DNA of 13,260 nucleotides from Microcaldota archaeon (GCA_026396375.1 JAPLWW010000108.1:1-13260); one strand, 5' to 3'. Positions 1-6,330 are shown, numbered from the stretch's first letter. The notes: generated from the letters alone by a model not told the origin. Numbers and translations: made by a program.

Positions 1-801
1 CTCTCCTGTTGCAGGGTCCCTTGTGAAGCACACTCCTGTCCCTGATGTCTCTCCCATGTTTCCGAAAACCATTGCCTGCACATTGACTGCAGTTCCAAGC
101 AGGCCCTTGATGTCATTCAATTTTCTGTACAGTATAGCCCTGTTGTTGTTCCATGACCCGAAAACAGCGTTTATCGACATGTACATCTGCTCTTTCGGAT
201 CCTGGGGGAATTCCTTTCCTGTCTCCTTCTTTATCATTGCCTTGTATTCATTGACAATTTCCTTCAGGTCGTTTGCATCCAGCTGGGTGTCAAACTCGAT
301 TCCCTTGGTCTCCTTCTTCTTGTCCAGTATTGCCTCAAAGTCCTTGTGCTCGACTTCCATGACAACGTTTCCGAACATCTGTATGAACCTCCTGTATGAG
401 TCCCACACGAACCTTTCGTTGTTTGTCTTCTTTATCATCCCCTGGACAACAACGTCGTTGAGCCCGAGATTCAGGATTGTGTCCATCATTCCAGGCATTG
501 AGCTTGCAGCCCCTGACCTGATGGATAGCAATAGCGGGTTTGCCGCGTCTCCGAGCTTCATGCCCATCTTCTTTTCCAGCAATATTAATTTTTCCTCAAC
601 CTGTTTTTTCATGCCTTCAGGATATTTCTTGTCATTCTTGTAGTATGAGTCGCATGTTTCAGTGGTTATAGTGAAGCCGAACGGCACAGGAAGCCCCAAT
701 GTCGTCATTTCCGCAAGGTTTGCGCCTTTTCCTCCCAATAATTCCTTCATATTCGCCTTTCCCTCTGAAAAGTCATATACATATTTTTTTTCATCTGCCA
801 T
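1..801 (-). CDS. ppdK: Pyruvate, phosphate dikinase, N-terminal part (runs off the left edge)
   Basis: This enzyme interconverts pyruvate + ATP + Pi and PEP + AMP + PPi in the cytoplasm, at the glycolysis/gluconeogenesis junction. The 267 visible residues are the start of the ATP-grasp nucleotide-binding domain. They show the N-terminal [12 protein letters not shown] signature (residues 21-32), the nearby PFGFTITTE stretch, [16 protein letters not shown] with the phosphate-binding Arg at about residue 95, and [11 protein letters not shown] and FGSWNNNRA typical of PPDK rather than PEP synthase. The frame ends exactly at base 1 in FTRDPATGE. Family members are roughly 880 aa, so about two thirds lies outside the window, including the phospho-His and PEP-binding domains. 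The ATG at 801 is preferred over the in-frame ATG at 807: a GAGG lies 9 bases before 801 but only 3 before 807. It is divergent from the 929 gene. The family call is firm; only the N-terminal third is seen. Confidence 0.96.
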   Translation of the reverse strand, partial: MADEKKYVYDFSEGKANMKELLGGKGANLAEMTTLGLPVPFGFTITTETCDSYYKNDKKYPEGMKKQVEEKLILLEKKMGMKLGDAANPLLLSIRSGAASSMPGMMDTILNLGLNDVVVQGMIKKTNNERFVWDSYRRFIQMFGNVVMEVEHKDFEAILDKKKETKGIEFDTQLDANDLKEIVNEYKAMIKKETGKEFPQDPKEQMYMSINAVFGSWNNNRAILYRKLNDIKGLLGTAVNVQAMVFGNMGETSGTGVCFTRDPATGE

Positions 802-810
802 TTTCATCGT

Positions 811-814
811 CCTC
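811..814 (-). promoter_or_regulatory. Shine-Dalgarno of ppdK
   Basis: GAGG on the minus strand sits 9 bases upstream of the ATG at 801. The same motif at the same distance precedes the GTG start of the transporter at 5632, which supports both starts. Confidence 0.6.
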
Positions 815-869
815 TACCCCTATCATAAGGTATTGTCATTGTTCTAGGAATTATGTTGGTGAAGGATAG

Positions 870-880
870 TTTTAAATATC
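870..880. promoter_or_regulatory. TATA-like element between divergent genes
   Basis: The near-palindromic AT-rich box TTTTAAATATC lies in the 127-base gap between ppdK and the 929 gene. Read on the minus strand it would start ppdK transcription near 848, leaving a leader of about 45 bases with the Shine-Dalgarno site. On the plus strand a second box, CTTTTAATT at 892-900, is better placed (about 33 bases before 929) for a nearly leaderless transcript. Direction is inferred from spacing only. Confidence 0.45.
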
Positions 881-928
881 TTTCAGGATAGCTTTTAATT
901 GTTGCATTAAATAACAAGTTGTGGTATT

Positions 929-2158
929 ATGGCAGAAACTATAGTCCAGCATCCGAACGTGATAAGCAAGACATCAGTCAGAACCGTCTTCCTGAAGGCA
1001 AAGGCCCTGATTGAGAATGATGATTCAAGGAAGCATTTTGAAAGAGTCTTTCATGACATGGAAAGCACAAAGGAAATCAAGATCTTCAACTATGACTGCT
1101 CATTCAACAGGATCCCTCATCTTTCAGAAGGGGGCCATGGAGGCCAGAATGCGATTTTGGTTACAGAGAAAGAGAACAGCATATTCATTCCTTTTTATCC
1201 GCACAATGACGGCTCTCCGACCTGCCCGTTTGTCTATTACAAGAAGGAGCCTTCACAGAAAACAGATGAGTTCAGTGGCATCATCCCCCTTTATCTTTCT
1301 ATAGATGCCCATATCCCCTCCCCCCACGGTTACTTTATACCCTGGCCTTCAATGAAAACTGTTTTTTTCATGGACAACCAGATGGATTTCACTGAAGTCA
1401 AAAACCTTGGGCAGGTCCTGATAAAGATGGTCAGGATAATGCAGGAGGCATATGACAAGGGCATTCCGATACATCCATTCCAGAGCTTTCTTCTGGAATT
1501 CCCATCTGATGTTACCAAGGAAACCATCGATACTGCCAAGCTTGCAATGTGCATTCCGGACATGAAGATAGGGGATCTGGAAAAATGGCTTTTTCAATCC
1601 CAGAACGTATTCCTTGACCATTTCCTTGGCTGGAACTTCGGGGACATAATAAAGGGAAGCGAAGAGCTTGAGACAATGGTATTGGATTACCACCATAGGA
1701 TGATAAAGGACGGAAAAAGGAAATTCGCAGGCACAGGATTCGAAGTTACCTACAGGACAAACGGCACAGAGGTGGACAATTTCTATAAATTCTGCTTTCC
1801 TGGGATGGAAATATCCCCTGTCTATCTTTTTGGCGAGGCGACAATGAAAATAATCGATGACGAGCAATCCTATCTCAGTCTTGTTGCGCAGAAATACACT
1901 GTTCCCCTGTCTGATGTCAATAAAGCGGTGGACATGATGAATAGGTATCTAAGCGAATATGGGATATGCACGGCAAGCCATCCCCATCCCGAGCCTTTCG
2001 GGGGAAGCCTCGGATGGATCCACACTCCTAAGAATTCCTGCTATGTCTGCCTGACAAAGGAAGGGCACAGGATGGCAAATGGGCTGAAATTCCTTAGGGG
2101 AGAGGCGCCGACAACCCAGATCAGCAGCATGGAAGTCGATGTCCCTGATGGGGAATAG
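929..2158 (+). CDS. Uncharacterised 409-aa soluble protein with a C-terminal Cys/His cluster
   Basis: I do not recognise this protein. It is 409 aa with no signal peptide or membrane segment, so it is probably cytoplasmic. The ORF is convincing: codon use matches the neighbours and an archaeal TATA-like box precedes the ATG with almost no leader. Visible points are a Gly/His-rich stretch (SEGGHGGQNA, about residues 66-75), a Pro/aromatic segment (SPHGYFIPWPSM, about 131-142), and near the C-terminus a Cys/His-rich run: Cys347, His351, His353, His365, Cys371, Cys374 (CYVC) and His380. This could bind a metal, but it matches no zinc finger I know. It ends in TAG. The metallopeptidase-like gene follows 64 bases downstream on the same strand but has its own promoter, so a shared operon is not implied. 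Divergent pairing with ppdK does not by itself suggest a role. Confidence 0.85.
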   Translation: MAETIVQHPNVISKTSVRTVFLKAKALIENDDSRKHFERVFHDMESTKEIKIFNYDCSFNRIPHLSEGGHGGQNAILVTEKENSIFIPFYPHNDGSPTCPFVYYKKEPSQKTDEFSGIIPLYLSIDAHIPSPHGYFIPWPSMKTVFFMDNQMDFTEVKNLGQVLIKMVRIMQEAYDKGIPIHPFQSFLLEFPSDVTKETIDTAKLAMCIPDMKIGDLEKWLFQSQNVFLDHFLGWNFGDIIKGSEELETMVLDYHHRMIKDGKRKFAGTGFEVTYRTNGTEVDNFYKFCFPGMEISPVYLFGEATMKIIDDEQSYLSLVAQKYTVPLSDVNKAVDMMNRYLSEYGICTASHPHPEPFGGSLGWIHTPKNSCYVCLTKEGHRMANGLKFLRGEAPTTQISSMEVDVPDGE

Positions 2159-2188
2159 CATTATCCTGCTTTAGGGCATATTGCATGC

Positions 2189-2198
2189 TTTAAATAAT
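2189..2198 (+). promoter_or_regulatory. TATA box of the HExxH gene
   Basis: TTTAAATAAT is centred about 29 bases before the ATG at 2223, with no Shine-Dalgarno between. Spacing fits a leaderless mRNA starting at or just before the start codon. Confidence 0.6.
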
Positions 2199-2222
2199 CT
2201 TTGTTATAAATAATATATTATT

Positions 2223-3071
2223 ATGGAAATTAACAAAGGTAGGGATAAACGCTTGCAGGCTCATCTCTCCAAAATGAACGGAAAGGGAAAGATAGCCAGG
2301 TTCATGCTTGATAACCTTCCCAAGATGAAGGGCATAATCGAAAAGGAATACGGAGTAAGATTCAGGGAAACTCCCTTTGTTGTGCAGACAAACAGGCTAA
2401 ATTTTGATTTCACCCCCTTCCATGTAATTAGGAGATATCCATTCCTGGCATTGCCTTCATTCTATGCCAATCTAAAGACTGCCGGAAGGTCTTATTATAT
2501 TCATAAAACGCTAGTCTTTTCGCCTTTGAAACTGGCGATCAGGAAGATGCTATACCTCAGCGAAAATGAGAAATTTATGAAAGGCATTCTTATCCACGAA
2601 TTGACTCATTTTGTGCAAAGTGAAAAAGAGTTGAAGATCAAATGCTTAGCGAAAAAAGAGGCCCAATCCTCGATTGAAGGGACACTGATGCGCGAAGGCC
2701 TTGCGGAATACTCAAAATCCCTGATTTGGGAAACGAAAATTGGCGAAGCGAAAACAGCAATCGAAAGGATAAAGCAGGCGGTAGGGCAGTTCATTGAAGA
2801 CATAATATATTTCAGGGATAATCTCCAGATCAGGGGTTTGGATGACGCTGCACTGAGAAAGACCTGTCTCGAGTCTCCATCTTATCTAAGGAAGATATTT
2901 AGATTGAAATACAGGTTCGGGCGCGAATTTGTCAGGGCGTTGGCAGGATATTTCAACGACAACAAAAAGCTGTTCCGCCATATAGTAAATCTTGTCGAAT
3001 TTCCGACATTGGAACAAATCCTGTTTCCGGAAAAATACATCAAAAGGCTGAAGAGGAAAAAGATCTGCTAA
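2223..3071 (+). CDS. Putative zinc metallopeptidase (HExxH, gluzincin-like), cytoplasmic
   Basis: The 282-aa protein has a zincin signature, ILIHELTHF: zinc ligands His125 and His129 and catalytic Glu126. About 28 residues further on, REGLAEY offers Glu158 as the likely third ligand, in the same kind of E-G-x-A-E-Y context as gluzincins and MA-clan peptidases. No signal peptide or clear transmembrane helix is present; the N-terminus is basic and the C-terminus is very Lys/Arg-rich (EKYIKRLKRKKIC), which may favour contact with nucleic acid or membrane. The substrate is unknown, and no further domain is recognised outside the central zinc-binding part. The start at 2223 is supported by a TATA box at leaderless spacing. 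It follows the 409-aa gene by 64 bases but appears separately transcribed. The motif is directly seen; protease activity is inferred from the family, and an inactive homologue cannot be excluded. Confidence 0.8.
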   Translation: MEINKGRDKRLQAHLSKMNGKGKIARFMLDNLPKMKGIIEKEYGVRFRETPFVVQTNRLNFDFTPFHVIRRYPFLALPSFYANLKTAGRSYYIHKTLVFSPLKLAIRKMLYLSENEKFMKGILIHELTHFVQSEKELKIKCLAKKEAQSSIEGTLMREGLAEYSKSLIWETKIGEAKTAIERIKQAVGQFIEDIIYFRDNLQIRGLDDAALRKTCLESPSYLRKIFRLKYRFGREFVRALAGYFNDNKKLFRHIVNLVEFPTLEQILFPEKYIKRLKRKKIC

Positions 3072-3156
3072 CTCTGATAATCCCCTTCAACACAGTCTTA
3101 ATTTTCGCGAATTCGTATCAACCAAGGCAGAATTTGGGTATTAATGCGGCAAATCC

Positions 3157-3164
3157 TTTTATAC
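3157..3164 (+). promoter_or_regulatory. TATA-like box upstream of the hairpin region
   Basis: TTTTATAC would place a transcription start near 3185-3190, just before the hairpin at 3220 and the ATG at 3218. It is about 240 bases from the next ordinary gene, so it would serve either a small transcript or a long leader. Confidence 0.35.
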
Positions 3165-3217
3165 CAAGAATCAGGACGCTAAATCAGAGGGTGATTGTGT
3201 GGGCGTGGACATGAAAA

Positions 3218-3361
3218 ATGGCAGTTGCGTTCGCAGCTGCCTTCCTGCTGATAAAAGATAGATACTCATCCACAGGGGAGGCGGAGATGGATGGGTGCTT
3301 TGGATGGCTATTCAAAGACCGATCTCCCCTTTGCCATCATATTCCAGCAATGGTTAAATAA
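3218..3361 (+). CDS. Possible small ORF, 47 codons
   Basis: The reading frame ATG to TAA encodes a 47-aa peptide beginning MAVAFAAAFLLIKDRYS, with a hydrophobic N-terminus like a short membrane or signal segment, then an acidic stretch and two Cys (C27, C39). A TATA-like box lies about 57 bases upstream. There is no clear ribosome binding site, no recognised homologue, and the frame overlaps both hairpins, so it may be a chance ORF across a structured RNA. It ends 42 bases before the coiled-coil gene. Confidence 0.2.
   Translation: MAVAFAAAFLLIKDRYSSTGEAEMDGCFGWLFKDRSPLCHHIPAMVK
3220..3241 (+). repeat. Hairpin with 9-bp stem
   Basis: GGCAGTTGC and GCAGCTGCC pair (one G-U) around a GTTC tetraloop. 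There is no T-run after it, so it is not an obvious terminator. It lies shortly downstream of a TATA-like box. Confidence 0.5.
3274..3330 (+). repeat. Inverted repeat AGGGGAG/CTCCCCT
   Basis: The 7-base arms at 3274-3280 and 3324-3330 could close a 43-base loop. A competing pairing, GATGGC (3303-3308) with GCCATC (3333-3338), is also possible. The alternatives could reflect a folded RNA or chance in a purine-rich stretch. Confidence 0.35.
3354..3361 (+). promoter_or_regulatory. TATA-like box of the coiled-coil genes
   Basis: GTTAAATA, centred near 3357, predicts a start at about 3383 and a leader of roughly 20 bases to the ATG at 3403. A five-codon frame (ATG at 3384, TAG at 3399-3401) lies in that leader. 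Confidence 0.45.
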
Positions 3362-3402
3362 TCTATGGGAGCAAACAAGGATAATGGAACAGGGCGAATA
3401 GG

Positions 3403-3882
3403 ATGACCAGCGCAGAGGAAATAACCGAATTGAAAAAAAAGCTCAGTGCCCTAGAGCGCAAGCTGGAAAAAATAGGGAAGAGCCAGCGCTCCGCTGTCGT
3501 GAATCTGTCCAGCCAGATAGGCGAAATAATAAACGGGATAGAGTCTGTGCAGGAAAACGGGAAGGCAATCTCCAACCTGTCGCTTAGCCCTCGCATCAGG
3601 CTTGCGAAAAAGGCGATGCTGCTTGGCAAGGGGCTCCGCCATTTTGAGATGGATGTGCAGAGCGAATTCGACAAGGACCTCATCTCGGAAGAGATAGGGG
3701 ACAAATTCATGTCCATCATAAAGCTGATCAGGGAGAACAAGATGCAGCTTGCAAAGGAGGGAATGGGATACTTTGAGGATATTGTAGCCCTTAGCAGGGA
3801 ATGCGAAATGATGGAGGAGGAGATAAGCAAGAAAGATAAAATTCTCAAGAAGGAGCAGTTCAGGATACAGAAGGCATTGTAG
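3403..3882 (+). CDS. Coiled-coil protein, first half (ends at in-frame UAG)
   Basis: This 159-aa frame is mostly charged amphipathic helix. An N-terminal coiled coil (ITELKKKLSALERKLEKIG, from about residue 7) and a C-terminal one (MMEEEISKKDKILKKEQF, from about residue 136) flank a helical middle. There is no signal peptide or membrane segment, and the family is unknown. The start is the first ATG after an in-frame TAA at 3382. The frame stops at TAG (3880-3882), but the next gene begins in the same frame one codon later (GAC ATG), and the helical pattern carries on across the stop. The two may be one ~397-codon gene interrupted by a nonsense codon, one gene with readthrough, or two coupled genes. 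No other function can be read from the sequence. Confidence 0.75.
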   Translation: MTSAEEITELKKKLSALERKLEKIGKSQRSAVVNLSSQIGEIINGIESVQENGKAISNLSLSPRIRLAKKAMLLGKGLRHFEMDVQSEFDKDLISEEIGDKFMSIIKLIRENKMQLAKEGMGYFEDIVALSRECEMMEEEISKKDKILKKEQFRIQKAL

Positions 3883-3885
3883 GAC

Positions 3886-4596
3886 ATGGCGCAGCTGGAA
3901 AAGGAAAGGATAGACATGGAAAAGGTGCGCAGGCATGAGGAGTTTCTGAAAAACATTGAAACGCTGAAAGCAATGAGATCAGAATATATCCAGTCCCTTC
4001 TTTCAAAGCCGGTTGCGGATCTGCTTGGGGAAACCGAAGGCCATCCACTTAGGGAATATTATGACGGTTTCCAGGACAAGGGCGAGATGGCGGAATTAAT
4101 GCAGTTCCTTTCAGATTATCCTGTTTTTGGAAAGTGCAACGCAGGCCAGATCTGCGAGTTCTTCGGATGCAGCGAAAAGAAGCTTTCGCACGTCTGCCCT
4201 GAAACCTCAAGGTTCAAGAAGGTTGTTATGGGGAACAGGAGCCTGTTCGAGACAGTGGGCTCGCTGGAGCAGACCTCTTTCCTTGCAGTGGATGACAATA
4301 ATGAAAAGGCCCTGGATTTCTACGCCCGGAATGTCAATGGAGCCAAAGATGTCGTTGAGAAAATAAGGCAGCTGAAACTGGAGAAAAATTCAGACAGGGA
4401 AGAATACGAGAAAAGCATACAGATGGAGAAGCGCAGGGAGGAGCTTGGGAAATATTCGAAAACTGACCTGGAAAAGGAATTGAAAACAATAGGAAATCTT
4501 CTGGAGCTCCTGCATTCCAAGATTCCTGAAGAAAAGCAGGAGGAAACAAATCAGGGGCTGATATACAAAATAAAATCCTTGCTTTTTGGCGAATAA
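3886..4596 (+). CDS. Coiled-coil protein, second half, with Cys-containing HTH-like segment
   Basis: This 236-aa frame is in the same frame as the preceding one, with only TAG GAC between them. It opens directly in a coiled coil (QLEKERIDMEKVRRHEEF, residues 3-20), has a compact middle (about 45-150), a second coiled coil (about 155-220) and a short hydrophobic tail (YKIKSLLFGE). The middle contains Cys84, Cys90, Cys95 and Cys104; the stretch GQICEFFGCSEKKLSHV resembles a helix-turn-helix, and the four Cys could bind a metal. Both ideas are inference. No good Shine-Dalgarno precedes the ATG (only AGGA, too close), so independent initiation looks weak; coupling, reinitiation or readthrough from the upstream frame is more likely. 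It converges on the transporter gene, with 34 bases between stops. No known family recognised. Confidence 0.75.
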   Translation: MAQLEKERIDMEKVRRHEEFLKNIETLKAMRSEYIQSLLSKPVADLLGETEGHPLREYYDGFQDKGEMAELMQFLSDYPVFGKCNAGQICEFFGCSEKKLSHVCPETSRFKKVVMGNRSLFETVGSLEQTSFLAVDDNNEKALDFYARNVNGAKDVVEKIRQLKLEKNSDREEYEKSIQMEKRREELGKYSKTDLEKELKTIGNLLELLHSKIPEEKQEETNQGLIYKIKSLLFGE

Positions 4597-4630
4597 GATA
4601 ATATCTGGAAATCCTTGGCCTGTTTTGGAT

Positions 4631-5632
4631 TCAGCATTTGTCAAGCGCCTTTCTCTTCAGCTCAAACAATGGAATGTAGATGACTGCGGCAATCGTCTGC
4701 ATGATGAGCATCGCCCTTATGTCAAATAGGAAAACCAGCAGTGCGCCTATGCCTATCGCACACACCCTTCCCAAATCTATCATGATCTCCCTGCCTATCA
4801 TGCTGTTCACTATGTTTTTGCTGTTGTCCACTGTAAGCGCCAGCGGAAGCGGGAGTAGCACTCCGCGGAAGAAGCTGACTGCCCCGTATCCAAGGAAGAA
4901 CATCGCCATCCCCGAGGAAAGGCTTGTGAAAACAGCCACAGCTTCTTGCCTTCCGGGTCGGTGGCGAGCGCGGTGAATGCAGGTTATCGACAGTATCGAG
5001 AATCCCTCTATGAAGAACAGGGTGCGTAGCCCGGCCACGGATTTTAGGCTGGCCTTCCAGTCATATTGATAAATTTTTGGCTTCACCTTGGCCCTTGCCC
5101 AGAAAAGCGTGGCAATCATGGCCGCCCCTGAAAGAATGAAAAGAGTAGGATACCCAAAGGCCGCGGCTATCCACCCTGCCAGGGCAGGAAGCCCCAGCGA
5201 GAGCACTGGGAATATAGAATAATAGATCGAGCCAAGCACGCCATTATCCTTTTTCGAATGCCTGTAATACATTATGTTGAACGGCATCCAGAACAGGAAA
5301 GTTACAGTTCCTGCCATAGCCCTTGCTATGAATGATGCTTCTGTATTGGGAAAGAATGCAAGGACAATGCAGGCGAGAGCAGAAATGAAAAGGCCCAATG
5401 ATATGCATTGACGGGCTTCAAACTTCCTGATGAAGATTATCATCAGAAGAGGCACAATGAACGCAAAAGCGGATGTCAGTATTATCTGAGCCATGGTCAT
5501 CCCGATGCCCAGGAAATAAGGCTCATAGAGGCTGGCCATAAGCAGGGTTGAAACATTGTAGAACACTGAGACTGAGATAAGCCTCATGAACGGGCTGCTG
5601 CCCATGCCCCTGCCGTAATTGTCGTGTTTCAC
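4631..5632 (-). CDS. MFS-type transporter, apparently shortened and locally frameshifted
   Basis: The 333-aa product is a multi-span inner membrane transporter of the major facilitator type; the substrate is unknown. Around ten or eleven hydrophobic segments can be counted, against twelve and about 400 aa usual for the superfamily. TVDNSKNIVNSMIGREIM... near residue 270 resembles the TM10-TM11 region of archaeal MFS proteins. Residues about 218-234 read as a basic, membrane-unfriendly string (IHRARHRPGRQEAVAV) rich in CGC/CGA codons that neighbours avoid. In the next frame the same bases read AFTALATDPEGKKLWLF, a credible loop and helix start. A one-base gain near 4980 and a one-base loss in the T-run at 4929-4932 would explain this. 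The start is GTG at 5632, with GAGG 9 bases upstream; an ATG four bases earlier (5636) is out of frame. It has its own promoter behind the small membrane-protein gene. It may be a pseudogene, a sequencing artefact, or a divergent transporter. Confidence 0.72.
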   Translation of the reverse strand: MKHDNYGRGMGSSPFMRLISVSVFYNVSTLLMASLYEPYFLGIGMTMAQIILTSAFAFIVPLLMIIFIRKFEARQCISLGLFISALACIVLAFFPNTEASFIARAMAGTVTFLFWMPFNIMYYRHSKKDNGVLGSIYYSIFPVLSLGLPALAGWIAAAFGYPTLFILSGAAMIATLFWARAKVKPKIYQYDWKASLKSVAGLRTLFFIEGFSILSITCIHRARHRPGRQEAVAVFTSLSSGMAMFFLGYGAVSFFRGVLLPLPLALTVDNSKNIVNSMIGREIMIDLGRVCAIGIGALLVFLFDIRAMLIMQTIAAVIYIPLFELKRKALDKC

Positions 5633-5641
5633 CCATGATCG

Positions 5642-5645
5642 CCTC
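5642..5645 (-). promoter_or_regulatory. Shine-Dalgarno deciding the GTG start of the transporter
   Basis: GAGG is 9 bases before GTG 5632 and 5 bases before an out-of-frame ATG at 5636. The 9-base spacing equals that at ppdK, so the in-frame GTG is chosen. Confidence 0.5.
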
Positions 5646-5678
5646 TGCCGGTGTTGCTGCTCATTGATAATGCGGAAG

Positions 5679-5691
5679 GATTATAAGCTTA
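5679..5691 (-). promoter_or_regulatory. TATA box of the transporter gene
   Basis: AAGCTTATAATCC on the minus strand predicts a start near 5657 and a leader of about 25 bases carrying the Shine-Dalgarno. It closely resembles the box at 6163-6172 before the next minus-strand gene. It lies in the 105-base gap, so the transporter is probably transcribed separately. Confidence 0.5.
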
Positions 5692-5737
5692 AGCAAAGGC
5701 TGTTTTTCAGTATCCTAAAAATGAATCCTGCATTCAC

Positions 5738-6142
5738 CTATTTCTTACCTCTCAATCCAAGCAGGGAAATTATGAAGGCAAGAATATACATCATCAATGC
5801 ATAGACGCAGGTTGGCAGTATCAATGAATATTCCCTTGGGTTCATGATTTCGGTTATGGAGAAATAGCCTGAGAAAAGTATTCCCATGAAGGAGACGACC
5901 AGATTTCCCTTTATCAGGTTGCCCTTGTCCTGCTTTGGCATGAATGACATCAGCGAGGCTATCAGGATTATCAGGAACATTGCCAGCCCAAAGTAGCATG
6001 CAGGATACCCCAAGAAGAAAGGGCATTCGCCGTTCATGGGGCATTTGCCAGCAGTCAATGTTCCGACCGACAGGTAGCCCGCAAACAGGACGCCTATCAA
6101 AGAGATTATGCTTACATACTTGAGAGCAGTTTCCTTTTCCAT
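5738..6142 (-). CDS. Small four-helix membrane protein, VKOR-like, built from a duplicated two-helix unit
   Basis: The 134-aa integral membrane protein has four hydrophobic helices at about residues 9-29, 44-66, 78-98 and 106-128. The loop KCPMNGEC (Cys34, Cys40), followed by FLGYPACYFGLAMF (Cys49) and LPTCVYALMMY (Cys112), recalls the vitamin K epoxide reductase fold, which forms disulfides with quinone. However, the VKOR CxxC in the last helix is missing: its first position here is Leu109 and only Cys112 remains. The two halves are alike: IGVLFAGYLSVGTL pairs with MGILFSGYFSITEI, and PACYFGLAMFLIILIASL with PTCVYALMMYILAFIISL. The ATG at 6142 is chosen because a TATA box lies 26 bases upstream (leaderless); an in-frame TTG at 6157 would fall only about 11 bases from that box. 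It ends in TAG; a short T-run follows (5717-5721). The VKOR link is an inference from topology and motifs, and oxidoreductase activity is uncertain. Confidence 0.75.
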   Translation of the reverse strand: MEKETALKYVSIISLIGVLFAGYLSVGTLTAGKCPMNGECPFFLGYPACYFGLAMFLIILIASLMSFMPKQDKGNLIKGNLVVSFMGILFSGYFSITEIMNPREYSLILPTCVYALMMYILAFIISLLGLRGKK

Positions 6143-6162
6143 GCATTTACTTCGCAAGTTAA

Positions 6163-6172
6163 CCTTATAAGC
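6163..6172 (-). promoter_or_regulatory. TATA box of the small membrane-protein gene
   Basis: GCTTATAAGG on the minus strand is centred 26 bases from ATG 6142 with no Shine-Dalgarno. It supports a leaderless message and that start codon. Confidence 0.6.
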
Positions 6173-6261
6173 TTTGTTTAATAGGTCATGCCATCAAGTT
6201 TCCTCCATTTTGCGGCGGCAATGACAAAGGCAGTTCTTCTTGGGCGAAGCCGTTTTTCACC

Positions 6262-6283
6262 GAAGCCTTTCTGGAAAGGTTTC
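6262..6283. repeat. Hairpin in the divergent promoter region
   Basis: GAAGCCTTT and AAAGGTTTC (one G-U) pair around CTGG. It lies between the divergent promoters of the membrane protein and the giant protease, followed at once by the palindrome CACATGTG (6285-6292), 29 bases before the TATA-like box at 6321. It could be an operator, but nothing identifies a regulator. Confidence 0.3.
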
Positions 6284-6320
6284 ACACATGTGATCATTTG
6301 CTGCCTCTCAAAGTCATAAT

Positions 6321-6330
6321 CTTTAAAAAG
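6321..6330 (+). promoter_or_regulatory. TATA box of the giant protease gene
   Basis: CTTTAAAAAG is centred 26 bases upstream of ATG 6352, the classic archaeal distance for a leaderless transcript. It is only about 8 bases from the in-frame ATG at 6334, which argues against that start. Confidence 0.6.

Larger units (their letters stand above)
3072..3402. other. 331-base intergenic region with hairpins and promoter-like boxes
   Basis: There is no ORF of ordinary length here. Contents: a TATA-like box (TTTTATAC, 3157-3164), a 9-bp hairpin at 3220-3241, a longer-range inverted repeat at 3274-3330, a possible 47-codon ORF at 3218-3361, and a second TATA-like box at 3354-3361 for the coiled-coil gene. 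I tested it by eye for tRNA, SRP RNA, RNase P RNA and clean C/D box motifs and found none. A small structured RNA or a small protein gene are both open. Confidence 0.5.

Noticed and set aside
23..847. Plus-strand open frames (206 and 61 aa)
   Set aside because: They lie antisense to ppdK, whose minus-strand translation matches the family along its whole length.
1349..1867. Minus-strand 172-aa frame
   Set aside because: Antisense to the 409-aa gene; odd composition, no promoter or start signal.
3178..3340. tRNA, SRP RNA, RNase P RNA or C/D box RNA in the gap
   Set aside because: No cloverleaf, T-loop, SRP core or clean RTGATGA/CTGA boxes could be fitted.
3880..3882. UAG as pyrrolysine
   Set aside because: No pyl genes in view and UAG is used as an ordinary stop at two other genes here; kept only as one option.
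3363..3956. Minus-strand 197- and 161-aa frames
   Set aside because: Ser/Phe/Leu-rich shadows opposite the Glu/Lys-rich coiled-coil frames.
6188..6319. 43-codon plus-strand ORF between the divergent genes
   Set aside because: No promoter or ribosome site, overlaps the hairpin and palindrome, no recognisable features; likely chance.
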